Shown: positions 25,247 to 34,953, numbered from the stretch's first letter. The stretch: 64,000 bases of DNA from Acidobacteriota bacterium (GCA_030550025.1 JAUQQC010000013.1:27719-91718), one strand, 5' to 3'. Made by a program: numbers and translations. Notes: generated by a model from the letters alone, not told the origin.

Positions 25247-25792
25247 ATCGCTCTCCTGCGGCGCGCGCCAGGAGCACGCATAGACGATGCGGAACACAGT
25301 GTTGAACTTCTGAAATCCCGTGACGAGGGCGAAATACATGCCCACCTCCACGAGCTCCTCATCGGTCAACTCCCGCCGCAGTTCCTCGAGCACCGTTCCT
25401 TCCAGCACGGCTTCCGAGCGATGCGCCATCAATTCGGCCATTCGCAGGATGGCGCGCTCGCGCGGCGTGAACGGACCGCGCTCGGGATCGTCAACGCCCT
25501 CGACCTTCTCCTCGGGAATGTGGTTCCGCCTGGCCCAGGCGAGGTTCGCTGCCTTTCAATATTCGCACCCGTTCAACTGCGCCAACCGCAAGCGTGCCAA
25601 TTCCTTGATCTCGGACTCGACGTGACCGCCAAGCAGCGAGAGATACAGCTCGTGAAAGGCTCGAAAGGCCTCAGGCCGATGGGCGATGACGCGAGCGAAG
25701 GTCGTATCGCCGATCCATGCCTCATACAAAGCTATGAGTTGTTGAAGATCCTGAGGAAGATCGCTCGTCTTCTTCAGCTCGACGGCCGGCAT
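25220..25792 (-). CDS. AhpD-like (carboxymuconolactone decarboxylase family) protein, probable selenoprotein with CxxU
   Basis: The frame starts at an ATG at 25,792 after GGAGG and continues, in one frame, through a single TGA (25,558-25,556) to a TAG at 25,222-25,220. With the TGA read as selenocysteine it gives 190 residues, normal for the family. Before the TGA it reads ELARLRLAQLNGCEY; after it, KAANLAWARRNHIPEE and then a Phe-Thr-Pro-Arg-Glu-Arg-Ala segment. In relatives this is the redox CxxC site (NGCxYC), so Sec79 replaces the second Cys and Cys76 is kept. A hairpin fitting a bacterial SECIS lies just downstream. AhpD-like selenoproteins are known from environmental genomes. It may act as a thiol peroxidase or oxidoreductase. 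Alternatives: a nonsense mutation or sequencing error; both parts and the Cys-to-UGA match argue against this. Confidence 0.8.
25526..25542 (-). promoter_or_regulatory. Candidate bacterial SECIS hairpin
   Basis: In the mRNA, CGCCTG and CAGGCG pair (25,541-25,536 with 25,532-25,527) around a GGC loop, extended by one U-G pair. The loop begins 20 nt after the UGA and starts with GG. Bacterial SECIS elements typically place a small apical loop with an early G about 16-37 nt after the UGA, so position and form fit. The short three-base loop is at the small end of the range. Confidence 0.6.
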
Positions 25793-25840
25793 ATCCGTCC
25801 TCCGATAGGTCCCCTCGCGGCCCTCAAAAGCAGCGCGGGT

Positions 25841-28780
25841 TCAAAACGTGAATCGCAGAGCGAGCTGCGTCTTGAAGGCATCGCCGACAGCGCGCGGCGT
25901 ATTGAAGGTAGCGATCGGCGGCTGCGCGAGCGTCGGTCGTCCCCATACGGTGAAGAGATCGGTGATGTTCACCCTGTTGAAGAGGTTGTAGAACTCTGCG
26001 ATGGCCTCTAGGCTGTAGCGCTCGGCCATGCGGAAGCGTCGCACCAGGCGCAGGTCCAACGACACGAAATCATCCCCTCGATGGGTATTCCGTCCGAGTA
26101 TATCCGGACGATCCGTGACGCCGTTGAGATCTCGGTTCACGTCCGAGCCCACCGTCACGTTGAAATACCGAGGGCTCTGCGCCGTCGCGATCGCATGCAC
26201 TCCGAATCCCTTCAAGACAGGGAGTTGCGGCGGCGCCTCCGCGCTCAGGGTCAGGATGAAGCGATGCTTGGCGTGCTCAGCCGAGAGTCCTCGATCCAAC
26301 CGCGTATTGTACGGATCCTCAGGCGCGATGAACGTGCTGTTGCCAGCCCCGTTATCGATCGCTCGCGAGAAGACGTAGTTGGCCGTGATCCCGAAGTGGC
26401 GCGCGAATACCCGGCGCACGGTGAGCGTCCCCGCATGGTAGATCGAATACCCGATGGGCTGCCCGATATAGGTCACGCCAAAGCGGGTATCGTAAAGTCG
26501 CCCTTGATAATCGTTCTTCCCGTTGGGGAGACGGGCGACGGCTGGCCGCAGGTTATGATTGACGAGTAGCGGGAGCTTGAACGAACGCAAGCCCGAATAG
26601 CTGATAGTCACGACCCAGGAGGGCGAGAGCTGCCGTTCGACCTCCAAACTCCACTGTTGCGCATACGGATTCGGAATATCTGGCGCCGAGATGACCATGA
26701 ACTGCGGTGATGGAGCCGTGGGGATCACCCCCCGCCGCACGTAATCCAGAAAGGCCGCCGTTGCTGCCTCCACCCCGGTGATGATGAGGGGAACGACTGT
26801 GTCCGGCAAGGGCTTGTATTTTCGAACGAAGGGATTCGCCCGCGCATATTCCTCGTTGAAGCTCGGGAAATTGGAGCCGTGGACGAATCCGTCGATGAGT
26901 AGATAAGGATGGTAACGATCGGAGATGAAGACCCCGTAGCCGCCGCGAATCACCATCGGACGGAGTTGCCCCACCGAATATGCGAATCCAACGCGCGGCT
27001 GGAAATTATTGTGATCTCCTTCGACGAGGGTCGTGATCCCGCGAATCCGCTCGACGTCATATCGAACCCCATAGGTGAACGTCAGGTTCCGGCGCGCTTG
27101 CCACTGATCCTGGAGGAACCACCCGAACTGATCGGCGTCCATGGACAAGCGCAGCCGATATTGCTCCGGATGGATGCGGACTTGAAAGACGAGCGGACCA
27201 TTCGGGGCAGTGAAGGCAGCTAATCCAGGGATGACCGCCAAAGACCCGGGCGTGACATGGTTCGCAAGGTCCGTCCGTAAATACTCGGCGCCGATCTTCA
27301 CATGATGGTTTCCGCGGAGGTAATTCGCGTGAGAGAAGACGTGCCAGCGTTTCTCATCGAGCCCCTGTTCATCGGCGGCTTCCACTCCACTAGAGAACGC
27401 TCCGACGACGGCTAGCTCCACCATGGGCACCCCCGGTCGCGGCCGCAACTGGTAGGCATGCTTGGCAAAGCCGACCCCCATCGTCGTGACCAGCTGCGGC
27501 GAGAACGTGGAGTTGAGCAGCAGCACCGCCCCCTGATCCCGCAACGTATGGAGGCGCGCCGCAAGCGTTGTGATCGGTTCCCCCGTCACTCCCGACGCCC
27601 CGATCCGATCGTTTTGATTCTCCATATCATAGAAGTTGTAGCGCACCATCCCCGTATGCTTCTCTCCCAAGACGAAATCTAACCTCACCAGAAACTGATC
27701 CACATCCGAAGTCTGCAACACGTTCGGCGTCTCTCGCTCTAGATACCCCAATCGCTCTAGCACGGCGTTGATGGCCTCCAGATTTTGCAAATAGACGGCG
27801 GGGAATCGAGGTGCCTTCGCTTGCCGCTGTCCCTCGTAGTTGCCGAAGAGGAAGAACCGATCTCGTCGCAACGGCCCACCGATCGTTCCCCCAAACTGCC
27901 CTCGCCGAAAAGCCCGGAAGCCCGGCGTCGTCAGGATGTCCGTCTTGTCCAGCTTGTCGTTCCGCAAAAACCCGTACAAGCTCCCATGCCACTCGTTCGT
28001 TCCCGAACGGGTGATCACATTGATGATTCCTCCCATCGCATGTCCCTGCTCGACCGTGTATAAGCTATTGACGACCCGGAACTCCCGCACCGCCTCGAGC
28101 GAATAGAAGGACTTCACCACATTGGCCGTCCACACGTAGGCATCGGCCCCATCCATCGTTTGGTAATTGAACTGATAGCGCAGTCCGCTGAAGCTGAATT
28201 GATTCTCCTTGTAACGATCTCCCATGTAGGCCCCGCGTCCGCTGGCCGCGCTGGCTGGAACGACTTTGGGCGTGATGAGCGTCAACTGCACGAAACTGCG
28301 CGTGTTGATCGGCAAGGCGTGCACCTGCCGTTCATCGAGGACCTGCGCGATCGCCGTCCGCGTCGGTTCCACCAGGGGCGCTTGCGCCGTGACCTCGACC
28401 ATCTCCTGCACGGCCCCTACTTTCAATACGATGTCCAGAGTCGCCGCCTGTCCCACCGTTAAGGTCACGCCGGGAATCACACTCACCGCGAATCCCGCGG
28501 CCTCGACCTTCACCTCGTACCGCCCCGGCAGGAGTGAGACTACTCGATAGCTCCCACGCGTGTCGGTCTCCACCAGCTGACTCACTTCCGTATCGAGATT
28601 CCGCACCGTCACCCGCGCTCCCGCCACGACGTTCCCCATCGGATCGGTCACCACGCCGTTCAAGCTCGCCGTCGCTGGCATCTGCCCGGCGAAAGCCACG
28701 GCCGCCAGGAACAACGTGCCCCCGATCACCCCGTAGAGATCCGCGCGAAGGTTCCTGCCAATCTTATTCCCCCAAAGCAT
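25841..28780 (-). CDS. TonB-dependent receptor with carboxypeptidase-regulatory-like domain (Oar-type)
   Basis: A 979-residue outer-membrane receptor. A signal sequence (about 1-38, GTLFLAAVAFAGQMPATA) is followed by a CarboxypepD_reg-like beta sandwich (residues 38-125: GVVTDPMGNVVAGARVTVRN, SLLPGRYEVKVEAAGF), a plug domain with VEVTAQAPLVEPTRTAIAQV and GGIINVITRSGTNEWHGSLYG, and a long beta barrel ending in an aromatic residue (QLALRFTF). Such receptors import large or hydrophobic substrates with TonB energy and are abundant in acidobacteria. It is the last gene of block A, 63 bp downstream of the DUF2889 gene, and probably brings in the substrate of the surrounding pathway. Confidence 0.92.
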   Translation of the reverse strand: MLWGNKIGRNLRADLYGVIGGTLFLAAVAFAGQMPATASLNGVVTDPMGNVVAGARVTVRNLDTEVSQLVETDTRGSYRVVSLLPGRYEVKVEAAGFAVSVIPGVTLTVGQAATLDIVLKVGAVQEMVEVTAQAPLVEPTRTAIAQVLDERQVHALPINTRSFVQLTLITPKVVPASAASGRGAYMGDRYKENQFSFSGLRYQFNYQTMDGADAYVWTANVVKSFYSLEAVREFRVVNSLYTVEQGHAMGGIINVITRSGTNEWHGSLYGFLRNDKLDKTDILTTPGFRAFRRGQFGGTIGGPLRRDRFFLFGNYEGQRQAKAPRFPAVYLQNLEAINAVLERLGYLERETPNVLQTSDVDQFLVRLDFVLGEKHTGMVRYNFYDMENQNDRIGASGVTGEPITTLAARLHTLRDQGAVLLLNSTFSPQLVTTMGVGFAKHAYQLRPRPGVPMVELAVVGAFSSGVEAADEQGLDEKRWHVFSHANYLRGNHHVKIGAEYLRTDLANHVTPGSLAVIPGLAAFTAPNGPLVFQVRIHPEQYRLRLSMDADQFGWFLQDQWQARRNLTFTYGVRYDVERIRGITTLVEGDHNNFQPRVGFAYSVGQLRPMVIRGGYGVFISDRYHPYLLIDGFVHGSNFPSFNEEYARANPFVRKYKPLPDTVVPLIITGVEAATAAFLDYVRRGVIPTAPSPQFMVISAPDIPNPYAQQWSLEVERQLSPSWVVTISYSGLRSFKLPLLVNHNLRPAVARLPNGKNDYQGRLYDTRFGVTYIGQPIGYSIYHAGTLTVRRVFARHFGITANYVFSRAIDNGAGNSTFIAPEDPYNTRLDRGLSAEHAKHRFILTLSAEAPPQLPVLKGFGVHAIATAQSPRYFNVTVGSDVNRDLNGVTDRPDILGRNTHRGDDFVSLDLRLVRRFRMAERYSLEAIAEFYNLFNRVNITDLFTVWGRPTLAQPPIATFNTPRAVGDAFKTQLALRFTF

Positions 28781-28843
28781 CCTTCCCTCCCTTCTCCCTC
28801 GCGACGAGGGAATGATGGAAACGTGGCGATCGGACCTTTTCGT

Positions 28844-29332
28844 TTACGAACGTTTTGAAACTCCCACATCGGACTCGCCAACGCGAAAGACTTGACATGT
28901 ATTTTTGAGCAACGGCAACCAGCGCTGGCGATGCTCCTGTTCGGAGATCCCGCCCAAACCTCCTTCGCTCATCCCCGTGCGCCGATCAATGAGATACGTC
29001 GCCGTGAATCGAACAGCAGATTGCGCGATCTCGACCAGATGTACGCAGCCGCTCGCCCCGCCGAGTCGCTCAGCGATCCGCCGATTGATCCCCGGTCCAA
29101 TGACTTCCCCTTCGAGGCGAGCGACATTCGCCAACGCTGGAAGGCAGAGCGTGGGATAGGGTCGCTTGACCATCTCGGCATGTACTCGAAGAATCCGCCC
29201 GGTCTCGACCTCCACGATCAACTCAATATGGAAGCTGTGTTCGACATCCAGGAGCGACCCTTGCACACGCAGGGTCGACCCGCGATCGTCGAAGATCTTC
29301 ACGTTGACGTTTCGCTCGAGGATCTTCGTCAT
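28844..29332 (-). CDS. DUF2889 family protein
   Basis: A 162-residue protein starting MTKILERNVNVKIFDDRGST. It shows the DUF2889 signature: a beta-rich N-terminal half with LLDVEHSFHIELIVEVETGRI, a conserved RPYPTLCLPALANVARLEG region, and GASGCVHLVEIAQSAVRFTA with Cys and His. The ATG at 29,332 overlaps the upstream LLM stop by 4 bp (ATGA); a longer frame upstream is rejected. The function of DUF2889 is not established. It tends to occur with CoA-dependent degradation genes, and its place here between LLM oxidoreductases and a TonB receptor fits that. Confidence 0.83.
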   Translation of the reverse strand: MTKILERNVNVKIFDDRGSTLRVQGSLLDVEHSFHIELIVEVETGRILRVHAEMVKRPYPTLCLPALANVARLEGEVIGPGINRRIAERLGGASGCVHLVEIAQSAVRFTATYLIDRRTGMSEGGLGGISEQEHRQRWLPLLKNTCQVFRVGESDVGVSKRS

Positions 29333-30366
29333 ACGTTCTGGCTGTGAAAATACGGCACGACCTCGCGCCCGAAGAGGGCGAGGCATTGCAAGACCTGATC
29401 CCACCGAGGCCCTTTGGGCAGCCGGAAACGAAGGACGATCTCGTCCACATCATACTCCCGGGCGTACATCTCGATCTGACGGATGCATTCTGCCGGCGAT
29501 CCGAGGATGAAGTGACGGCTGGCGCGCTCGATGGTGAAGTCGGATTCGGATTGGAATTCCGGATGATGGGTGAGGATGCCCCAGCGGAAATAGAAGAGCC
29601 ACTCTTCGACAGCAAGACGACCGAAGACCTCCTCGGCTTCCTCCCGCGTGGGCGCTACCCATCCGTCCCGCATGAGGACGACTTTCGAGGAACGTCCGGC
29701 CGCACGAGCGGCCTCACGATAGAGGTGGACTTGCTCGAGCCAGACTCGCTGATCTAGAGGAAATGGATCGCTGCACCAAGCATCGCCAATGCGTCCGGCT
29801 CGCGCGATCGTCTTCGGAAACATGCCACCGACCCACCATTCGGGCATCGGCTTCTGATAAGGCTTCGGCGTGAGCATGACATCGTCGAACTGATAGTACC
29901 GGCCATGGTAGGAGAACCGCTCTTCAGTCCAAGCGAGCTTGATGATCTCGACCTGCTCCTCAAATCGTGCGCCTCGCTCATGATGGGGGATCCCGAACAT
30001 CCGACTGTATCCGGAATGGTATCCAGCGGCGACACCAAAGATGACGCGCCCGCGAGAGACCTGATCGATCATGGCCACCTGTTCGGCCACGTGAATCGGG
30101 TGATGGAGCGGGAGCACGAGGATATAACTACCCAAGCGAATGCGGCTCGTTCGAGCTGCGATAACCGAAAGCAACACCAGAGAGGAAGGAAAGAAGCACT
30201 CGGTGCGCCCATGTCGCTCGGGCACGACGATCGAATCGAACCCCCCTTCCTCAGCCAGCTCGATCTCGCGGTAGAGCTGATCAATGAACGCACTCACCTC
30301 ATCGCGCGTCGGGATTGGGCGATTGTAAGATCCGGCGTGCGTATCCAGGAGATAATGCAGCCTCAT
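29329..30366 (-). CDS. Luciferase-like (LLM) flavin/F420-dependent oxidoreductase
   Basis: A 345-residue bacterial-luciferase-like TIM barrel: MRLHYLLDTHAGSYNRPIPT start, GFDSIVVPERHG near 43, RIRLGSYILVLPLHHPIHVAEQVAMIDQVSRGRVIFGVAAGYH near 75-120, and KPYQKPMPEWWVGG near 182. Members use FMNH2 as monooxygenases or coenzyme F420 as dehydrogenases or reductases. It is overlapped by the DUF2889 gene and preceded 43 bp upstream by a paralogue. A Baeyer-Villiger-type or hydroxylating attack on the substrate is possible; the cofactor cannot be told from sequence alone. Confidence 0.88.
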   Translation of the reverse strand: MRLHYLLDTHAGSYNRPIPTRDEVSAFIDQLYREIELAEEGGFDSIVVPERHGRTECFFPSSLVLLSVIAARTSRIRLGSYILVLPLHHPIHVAEQVAMIDQVSRGRVIFGVAAGYHSGYSRMFGIPHHERGARFEEQVEIIKLAWTEERFSYHGRYYQFDDVMLTPKPYQKPMPEWWVGGMFPKTIARAGRIGDAWCSDPFPLDQRVWLEQVHLYREAARAAGRSSKVVLMRDGWVAPTREEAEEVFGRLAVEEWLFYFRWGILTHHPEFQSESDFTIERASRHFILGSPAECIRQIEMYAREYDVDEIVLRFRLPKGPRWDQVLQCLALFGREVVPYFHSQNV

Positions 30367-30409
30367 GGCTTTCCTCTCCTCGCGATCTTCCGCCGGCGCG
30401 ATCCACCGA

Positions 30410-31453
30410 TCATTGGCGGAAGTGTGGGATGACCTCTTTTCCGAACAGTTCGATGCATCGCATTGTCGCTCGATGATCGGGCCCGGTGGGATGACGGAAG
30501 TAGAAGACGATGTATTCGCATCCGACCTCGCGGCGATAGCGTTCGATCTCGGCGACGACTTCCTCCGGGGTCCCGGCGATCACCCGATTGGGGGCCACGC
30601 GCTCATAAGTCCAGTCCTCATCGCGAGCCGTGCGCACCCAAGGCTCCCACTGAGCGTTGAAGCGACCGGATTCGAAGAACCCGAGATGTTTGTAGAACAG
30701 GTGATAGTCTCGAACAGTCGGCCACCACAACTGGCGAATCTCCTGGGGATCATAAGAGACCCATCCATCGCGGATGAGGACGACCTCAATTCGATCCGCG
30801 TGGCCGTGCTCGATCGCCGACCCCCGATAGATATCGGCCCAGGCCTTCATGACCTGAATGACGTGCAGCGGATCAGAAATCCATCCTGTGCCGAGGCGTC
30901 CGGCGCGACGCAGGGCGGGTTCGCTCATGGCGCCGATCCAGATCGGGGGATGTGGCCGCTGCACGACGCGCGGCGTGACTCGGACGTCCTCCAGTGTGAA
31001 GAATTCCCCTCTGAAGGAGAAGGGCTCGCCGCTCCACGCACGTCGCACGATCTCGATCTGCTCGACAAATCGCCGGGTTACTCCCTGCCGCTCGATGCCG
31101 AAGAGCCGGAATTCGGACTCGACGAGATTGAGGCCGACACCGAGGATGACGCGCCCTTTTGAAATATTGTCCAGCACGGCGACCTCTTCGGCCACATGGA
31201 TCGGATGCCACTCGGGAAGCTGCAGAATGGATGTGCCCACGCGCAATCGCTTCGTGCGGGCGGCCACAGCAGCCAAGAGGACCAGCGGAGCACTCAAGTA
31301 TCCGTCAGGCATCATGTGATGTTCGGGCACGAAGATGGCATCGAATCCAACTTCCTCGGCCAGTTCAGCTTCCTCCAGGATCTCGTCATAAAGCTCCGCG
31401 ATGCGCGCTCCATCAGGTGGGTCTTGCGTATTAACGAGCATGCCGAATTTCAT
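30410..31453 (-). CDS. Luciferase-like (LLM) flavin/F420-dependent oxidoreductase
   Basis: A 347-residue LLM protein (MKFGMLVNTQDPPDGARIAE; GFDAIFVPEHHMMPDGYLSAP; LRVGTSILQLPEWHPIHVAEEVAVLDNISKGRVILGVG; RPHPPIWIGAMSEPALRRAGRLGTGWI). It is a paralogue of the adjacent LLM gene with the same core motifs, which suggests either a two-component system or two successive oxidations. It lies 76 bp downstream of the second TonB receptor gene, so both receptor and oxidoreductases are probably coexpressed. Confidence 0.88.
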   Translation of the reverse strand: MKFGMLVNTQDPPDGARIAELYDEILEEAELAEEVGFDAIFVPEHHMMPDGYLSAPLVLLAAVAARTKRLRVGTSILQLPEWHPIHVAEEVAVLDNISKGRVILGVGLNLVESEFRLFGIERQGVTRRFVEQIEIVRRAWSGEPFSFRGEFFTLEDVRVTPRVVQRPHPPIWIGAMSEPALRRAGRLGTGWISDPLHVIQVMKAWADIYRGSAIEHGHADRIEVVLIRDGWVSYDPQEIRQLWWPTVRDYHLFYKHLGFFESGRFNAQWEPWVRTARDEDWTYERVAPNRVIAGTPEEVVAEIERYRREVGCEYIVFYFRHPTGPDHRATMRCIELFGKEVIPHFRQ

Positions 31454-31529
31454 CTCACGACCTCCTGAGGTCGACCTGAGAGGTCACCCCCTCGCGGGAC
31501 GCGACCTCTCGGATCGCATGACTCTTACC

Positions 31530-34500
31530 TCACCACGTCAACTTCAACGCGAACTGGACCTGTCGCGGTGTCCCAACAGTGCTCGTGATCCGGCCGGCTT
31601 GTGGATTGCAGGAGTGGATCTGCGCTTGCTCGGCCGTCAGCCGGCACGGCAGCGCCTCCAGCTCAGCCGGCGTGGGGGCACGTCGGAATTGCGGAACGAA
31701 GCCGATGTAGAGCTGATTGAACGGGAGAGCGAAGTTCGGATGGTTGAGGACGTTGAAGGCCTCCACACGAAACTGTGCGCGCACCGTCTCCCGAATAGGG
31801 AACTCCTTCGAGAGCCCGACGTCGAGGTTCGAGAAGCCAGGGCCACGCACGGATGTGCGCGGAGCATTCCCCAAGCGGCCAGGCTCTTGCAATGCGAACG
31901 CCTTCGGATCGAAATACCGATCCACGCGTCCGATGACGGGATTGGCCCGCAGGATGTTCGGCCGATCAGGGAAATCTATGTTGTCCCCTACGCCCGTGAT
32001 GCCAAATCCGGCCAACACCGAGAAAGGATATCCGCTACGAAATTCGCCGAGAGTGGTAATCTTCCATCCCCCGAAGAGCGCTTGAGCCAGACCGCGCGCA
32101 TCGCTGAGGAAGCGCTTGCCGCGCCCCACCGGCAGCTCATACACGGCGTTCACGGTCGCGCGATGCCGAATGCTGAAGAGCGACTCCGAGCGATCCAGCC
32201 TGCGATTGAGAGGATACTGGCTTGCCTGTGCGACGCCACGAATGATGTTGTTGGAATTGAAAGCATCGGATTCCGAGAGGGCTTTGGAGAACGCGTAAGA
32301 GCTTTGGAACGTCAACCCTCCAGAGAGCCGACGCGCCACCTGAACGCTCACCGAATGATAGTTCGCCGTGGTGTCAAAGCGGCGCGCGTAGAGGGAGAAG
32401 GCGATCCGACTCACTGCCGGGGCTGCCGTCCCACATCCTCCGGTGAAGATGGGCTGTCCATTCTCGAACCGGCACGGGAGGTTGTGATTGGCCTCAATCT
32501 TCCGCGGGATATGATATGACTGGGACCCGGCATAGGTAAGCGTCAGGCCCAACTTCGCCGGCAGTTCGCGTGCGACCTCCAAATGCCACTGAACGGAGGT
32601 TGGCGAATTCACGGGATCCAGGAGCCCCGTGACCAGCCCCACATACGGAGTCGGCTGCGTGCACGTCGCGCACTGCGGGAACGGGATCGGCGGCAGGAAT
32701 CCCGGAGCGAGCGGCTCCCCGAAGAAGGTGTTGAGCACCGGCTGAGGCGCGTTCCACTGGAGGATCCCCTGGGCCGTCCCCTCGAATCCGAGGAACTCAT
32801 TGAAGACACCGAAGCCTGCGCGAATGACCGTCTTGCCGTTGCCGAAGGGATCATAGGCGATGCCCACGCGCGGCTGGAACTGCGTGAGCGAATAGTTGTC
32901 ATAGGGCTGACCAACAGTGACCTGCGTGTCTTCGGGACGTCGCCAATTGCCCAACTTATTGTGGATATCCTTGAGGACCGGCACTTGGAATTCGTGCCGC
33001 AGTCCGAGCGTGAACGTCACGCGAGGGGAGAGCCGCCAAGCGTCTTCCACATACCAAGCGAAGAGCGTCGTGCGGATACCGAAGCTGGCATCGGCTCCAT
33101 CCCGACGAATGATCAGCACGGCAGGATTTGCGGCCAACAGATCATTCAGAGTGAGGAAGGTATAGCTCCCTCCCGGAATGACCGCTGAATTCCAATTCCA
33201 CTGGAAGCGGTTCACCATCCCACCAAGCTTCACCGTGTGATTTCCACGCGCGTACGCGAGGTCATTGTTGACGACAAAGTTATTGCGCACGAGATGGAAG
33301 GGGCTGGCATCATCATTCCCCAGTAGCGTCAACGTGCCGCTCACGGTACCCGCCGTCCCACCACCGACGGAAATCACGCCGATCGTCTTTCGAGCCGGAT
33401 TGCCCGTATATTGCTCCGGGCGCAGGGAGATGGTTGGTTCGGTGGCGGCGAAGACGTTGGACCGCAGGAAGCTGAAGCTCGCGGTGTTGACGAGATTGGG
33501 TGTGAAGACGCGCGACCACCGGAGCAGGTAGTTCTGCACGCGATCCGTCCGAACGAATTCGAAGGTCGGGAAGTGAAAGGCGGCGAGAGCGTCGGCATCA
33601 GTGATCGAGTAACGACCGGAGAATTGATCTTTCGGCGAGAGCGTGGACGTGATGTGAACGAGCCCGAAGTCCTGGCGCGTCGGCTGGCGATTCTGGAAGA
33701 TATATTCGGCGATCCCCCCCCCGAGATCGGCCCCGTTGGGCCGTGGATAGAGCTCCAGAATGGCCTTCACGGCCGGGGAGATGGCAACGGGTCGTCCTCC
33801 GGGACCGACGACCGGAAAGTCACACGTCCCTCCAAGACCCCCATTTCGCGCGCATTCGCTTGGGACGAAGGAGATCTCAGTCGTCGTCAGTCGCTGCCGC
33901 AGCCCTTCGTAGTTAGTGAAGAAGAATGCGCGATCCCGACGGATGGGCCCGCCCAAGGCCGCTCCGAATTGATTGCGTCGGAAGGGTGGTTTCTCCCGAT
34001 CGAAGAAGGAGCGCGTATCGAAGATGTCGTTACGCACGAACTCGTAGGCGCTGCCATGCCACTCGTTGGTACCGCTACGCGTGGCGAAACTGACTACGGC
34101 GCCTGAGGCACCGCCATAGGCCGCGCTGAAAGAATGGGTGATCACCTTGAATTCTTGAATGGCTTCGACCCCCGGCATGTCGCCAGCTGCCGCCGTCCCT
34201 GGGGCGGTGAAATTCCCATTGCTGAAGTTCACGCCATCCACGAGGTACGCCACAGAAGATCCCATCAATCCATTGGCGCTGATGTAAGACCCGGTATTGG
34301 TCGCCGCGCCGAGCACAGTCGGCGGCGTCGCGTTGGTCATGCGCACAAGCCCAGGTTGCTGCGTGACCAAGGCCGTGAAGCTTCGTTGGTTCAACGGTAG
34401 CTCGCGCACTTGCACGGGGAGGATGACGGTGCTGACTTCGACCTTGGTCGTCTCCACGATGGGGACGACTTCCACGCCCACGTCAACGCTCTCGGTCAGT

Positions 34501-34859
34501 TCGCCGACTTCGAGCGTGACCCGCACGGTCTCGGTCGCCCCTACCGTGAGAGGTACATCCCGGATAATCGCCCTCTTGAACCCAGGCGCTTCGACGCTCA
34601 CGTCATAGCGCCCGGCTGGGAGCTGAGAGATGACGAATTGTCCCTGCTCTCCCGTCGTGGTCTCACGGGTCAATCCCGTCTCTTGGTTCTTGATGGCGAC
34701 GCGCGCTCCGGGAACGACAGCACCGGTCTTGTCGGCGACATCCCCGGTGATGGTCGCCGTCGTCACTGCTCCTTGAGCGAAGGCCGATGCCCCCCCCCAA
34801 GGACCGAACGCTAACGAGAGCAGGATGCCCCAGAATAGAGGCGTGCTTCTCCTCCACAT
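31530..34859 (-). CDS. TonB-dependent receptor with carboxypeptidase-regulatory-like domain (Oar-type)
   Basis: A 1109-residue outer-membrane receptor. The start at 34,859 (MWRRSTPLFWGILLSLAFG) follows a strong AGGAGGTGA ribosome site; a longer frame to 34,934 lacks one. A signal peptide ends near AFAQG, then a carboxypeptidase-regulatory-like domain (GDVADKTGAVVPGARVAIKN; QLPAGRYDVSVEAPGF), a plug with LPLNQRSFTALVTQQPGLVR and SGAVVSFATRSGTNEWHGSAYE, and a barrel ending QVQFALKLTW. The paralogue at 25,841-28,780 shares this plan but is 130 residues shorter. It is 94 bp downstream of the acyl-CoA synthetase gene. It probably imports a hydrophobic or bulky carbon source. Confidence 0.93.
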   Translation of the reverse strand: MWRRSTPLFWGILLSLAFGPWGGASAFAQGAVTTATITGDVADKTGAVVPGARVAIKNQETGLTRETTTGEQGQFVISQLPAGRYDVSVEAPGFKRAIIRDVPLTVGATETVRVTLEVGELTESVDVGVEVVPIVETTKVEVSTVILPVQVRELPLNQRSFTALVTQQPGLVRMTNATPPTVLGAATNTGSYISANGLMGSSVAYLVDGVNFSNGNFTAPGTAAAGDMPGVEAIQEFKVITHSFSAAYGGASGAVVSFATRSGTNEWHGSAYEFVRNDIFDTRSFFDREKPPFRRNQFGAALGGPIRRDRAFFFTNYEGLRQRLTTTEISFVPSECARNGGLGGTCDFPVVGPGGRPVAISPAVKAILELYPRPNGADLGGGIAEYIFQNRQPTRQDFGLVHITSTLSPKDQFSGRYSITDADALAAFHFPTFEFVRTDRVQNYLLRWSRVFTPNLVNTASFSFLRSNVFAATEPTISLRPEQYTGNPARKTIGVISVGGGTAGTVSGTLTLLGNDDASPFHLVRNNFVVNNDLAYARGNHTVKLGGMVNRFQWNWNSAVIPGGSYTFLTLNDLLAANPAVLIIRRDGADASFGIRTTLFAWYVEDAWRLSPRVTFTLGLRHEFQVPVLKDIHNKLGNWRRPEDTQVTVGQPYDNYSLTQFQPRVGIAYDPFGNGKTVIRAGFGVFNEFLGFEGTAQGILQWNAPQPVLNTFFGEPLAPGFLPPIPFPQCATCTQPTPYVGLVTGLLDPVNSPTSVQWHLEVARELPAKLGLTLTYAGSQSYHIPRKIEANHNLPCRFENGQPIFTGGCGTAAPAVSRIAFSLYARRFDTTANYHSVSVQVARRLSGGLTFQSSYAFSKALSESDAFNSNNIIRGVAQASQYPLNRRLDRSESLFSIRHRATVNAVYELPVGRGKRFLSDARGLAQALFGGWKITTLGEFRSGYPFSVLAGFGITGVGDNIDFPDRPNILRANPVIGRVDRYFDPKAFALQEPGRLGNAPRTSVRGPGFSNLDVGLSKEFPIRETVRAQFRVEAFNVLNHPNFALPFNQLYIGFVPQFRRAPTPAELEALPCRLTAEQAQIHSCNPQAGRITSTVGTPRQVQFALKLTW

Positions 34860-34953
34860 ACCCTCACCTCCTGAATGGAAATGTGTCCCTACCGGGATTG
34901 GCCAAAGGGAACACTCCAGATAGCGCTCTCTCACGGCCCTCCCTCGAATCTCC

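Noticed and set aside
25220..25792. Ordinary frameshift or pseudogene in the AhpD-like gene
   Set aside because: Both halves are in the same frame, the only interruption is one TGA at the CxxC position, and the remainder looks intact; recoding fits better.
28840..28860. CGTTTAC/GAACG-like repeat upstream of the first TonB receptor gene
   Set aside because: Lies near the CAAAC-type operator in look but lacks the palindromic arms and has no promoter next to it.
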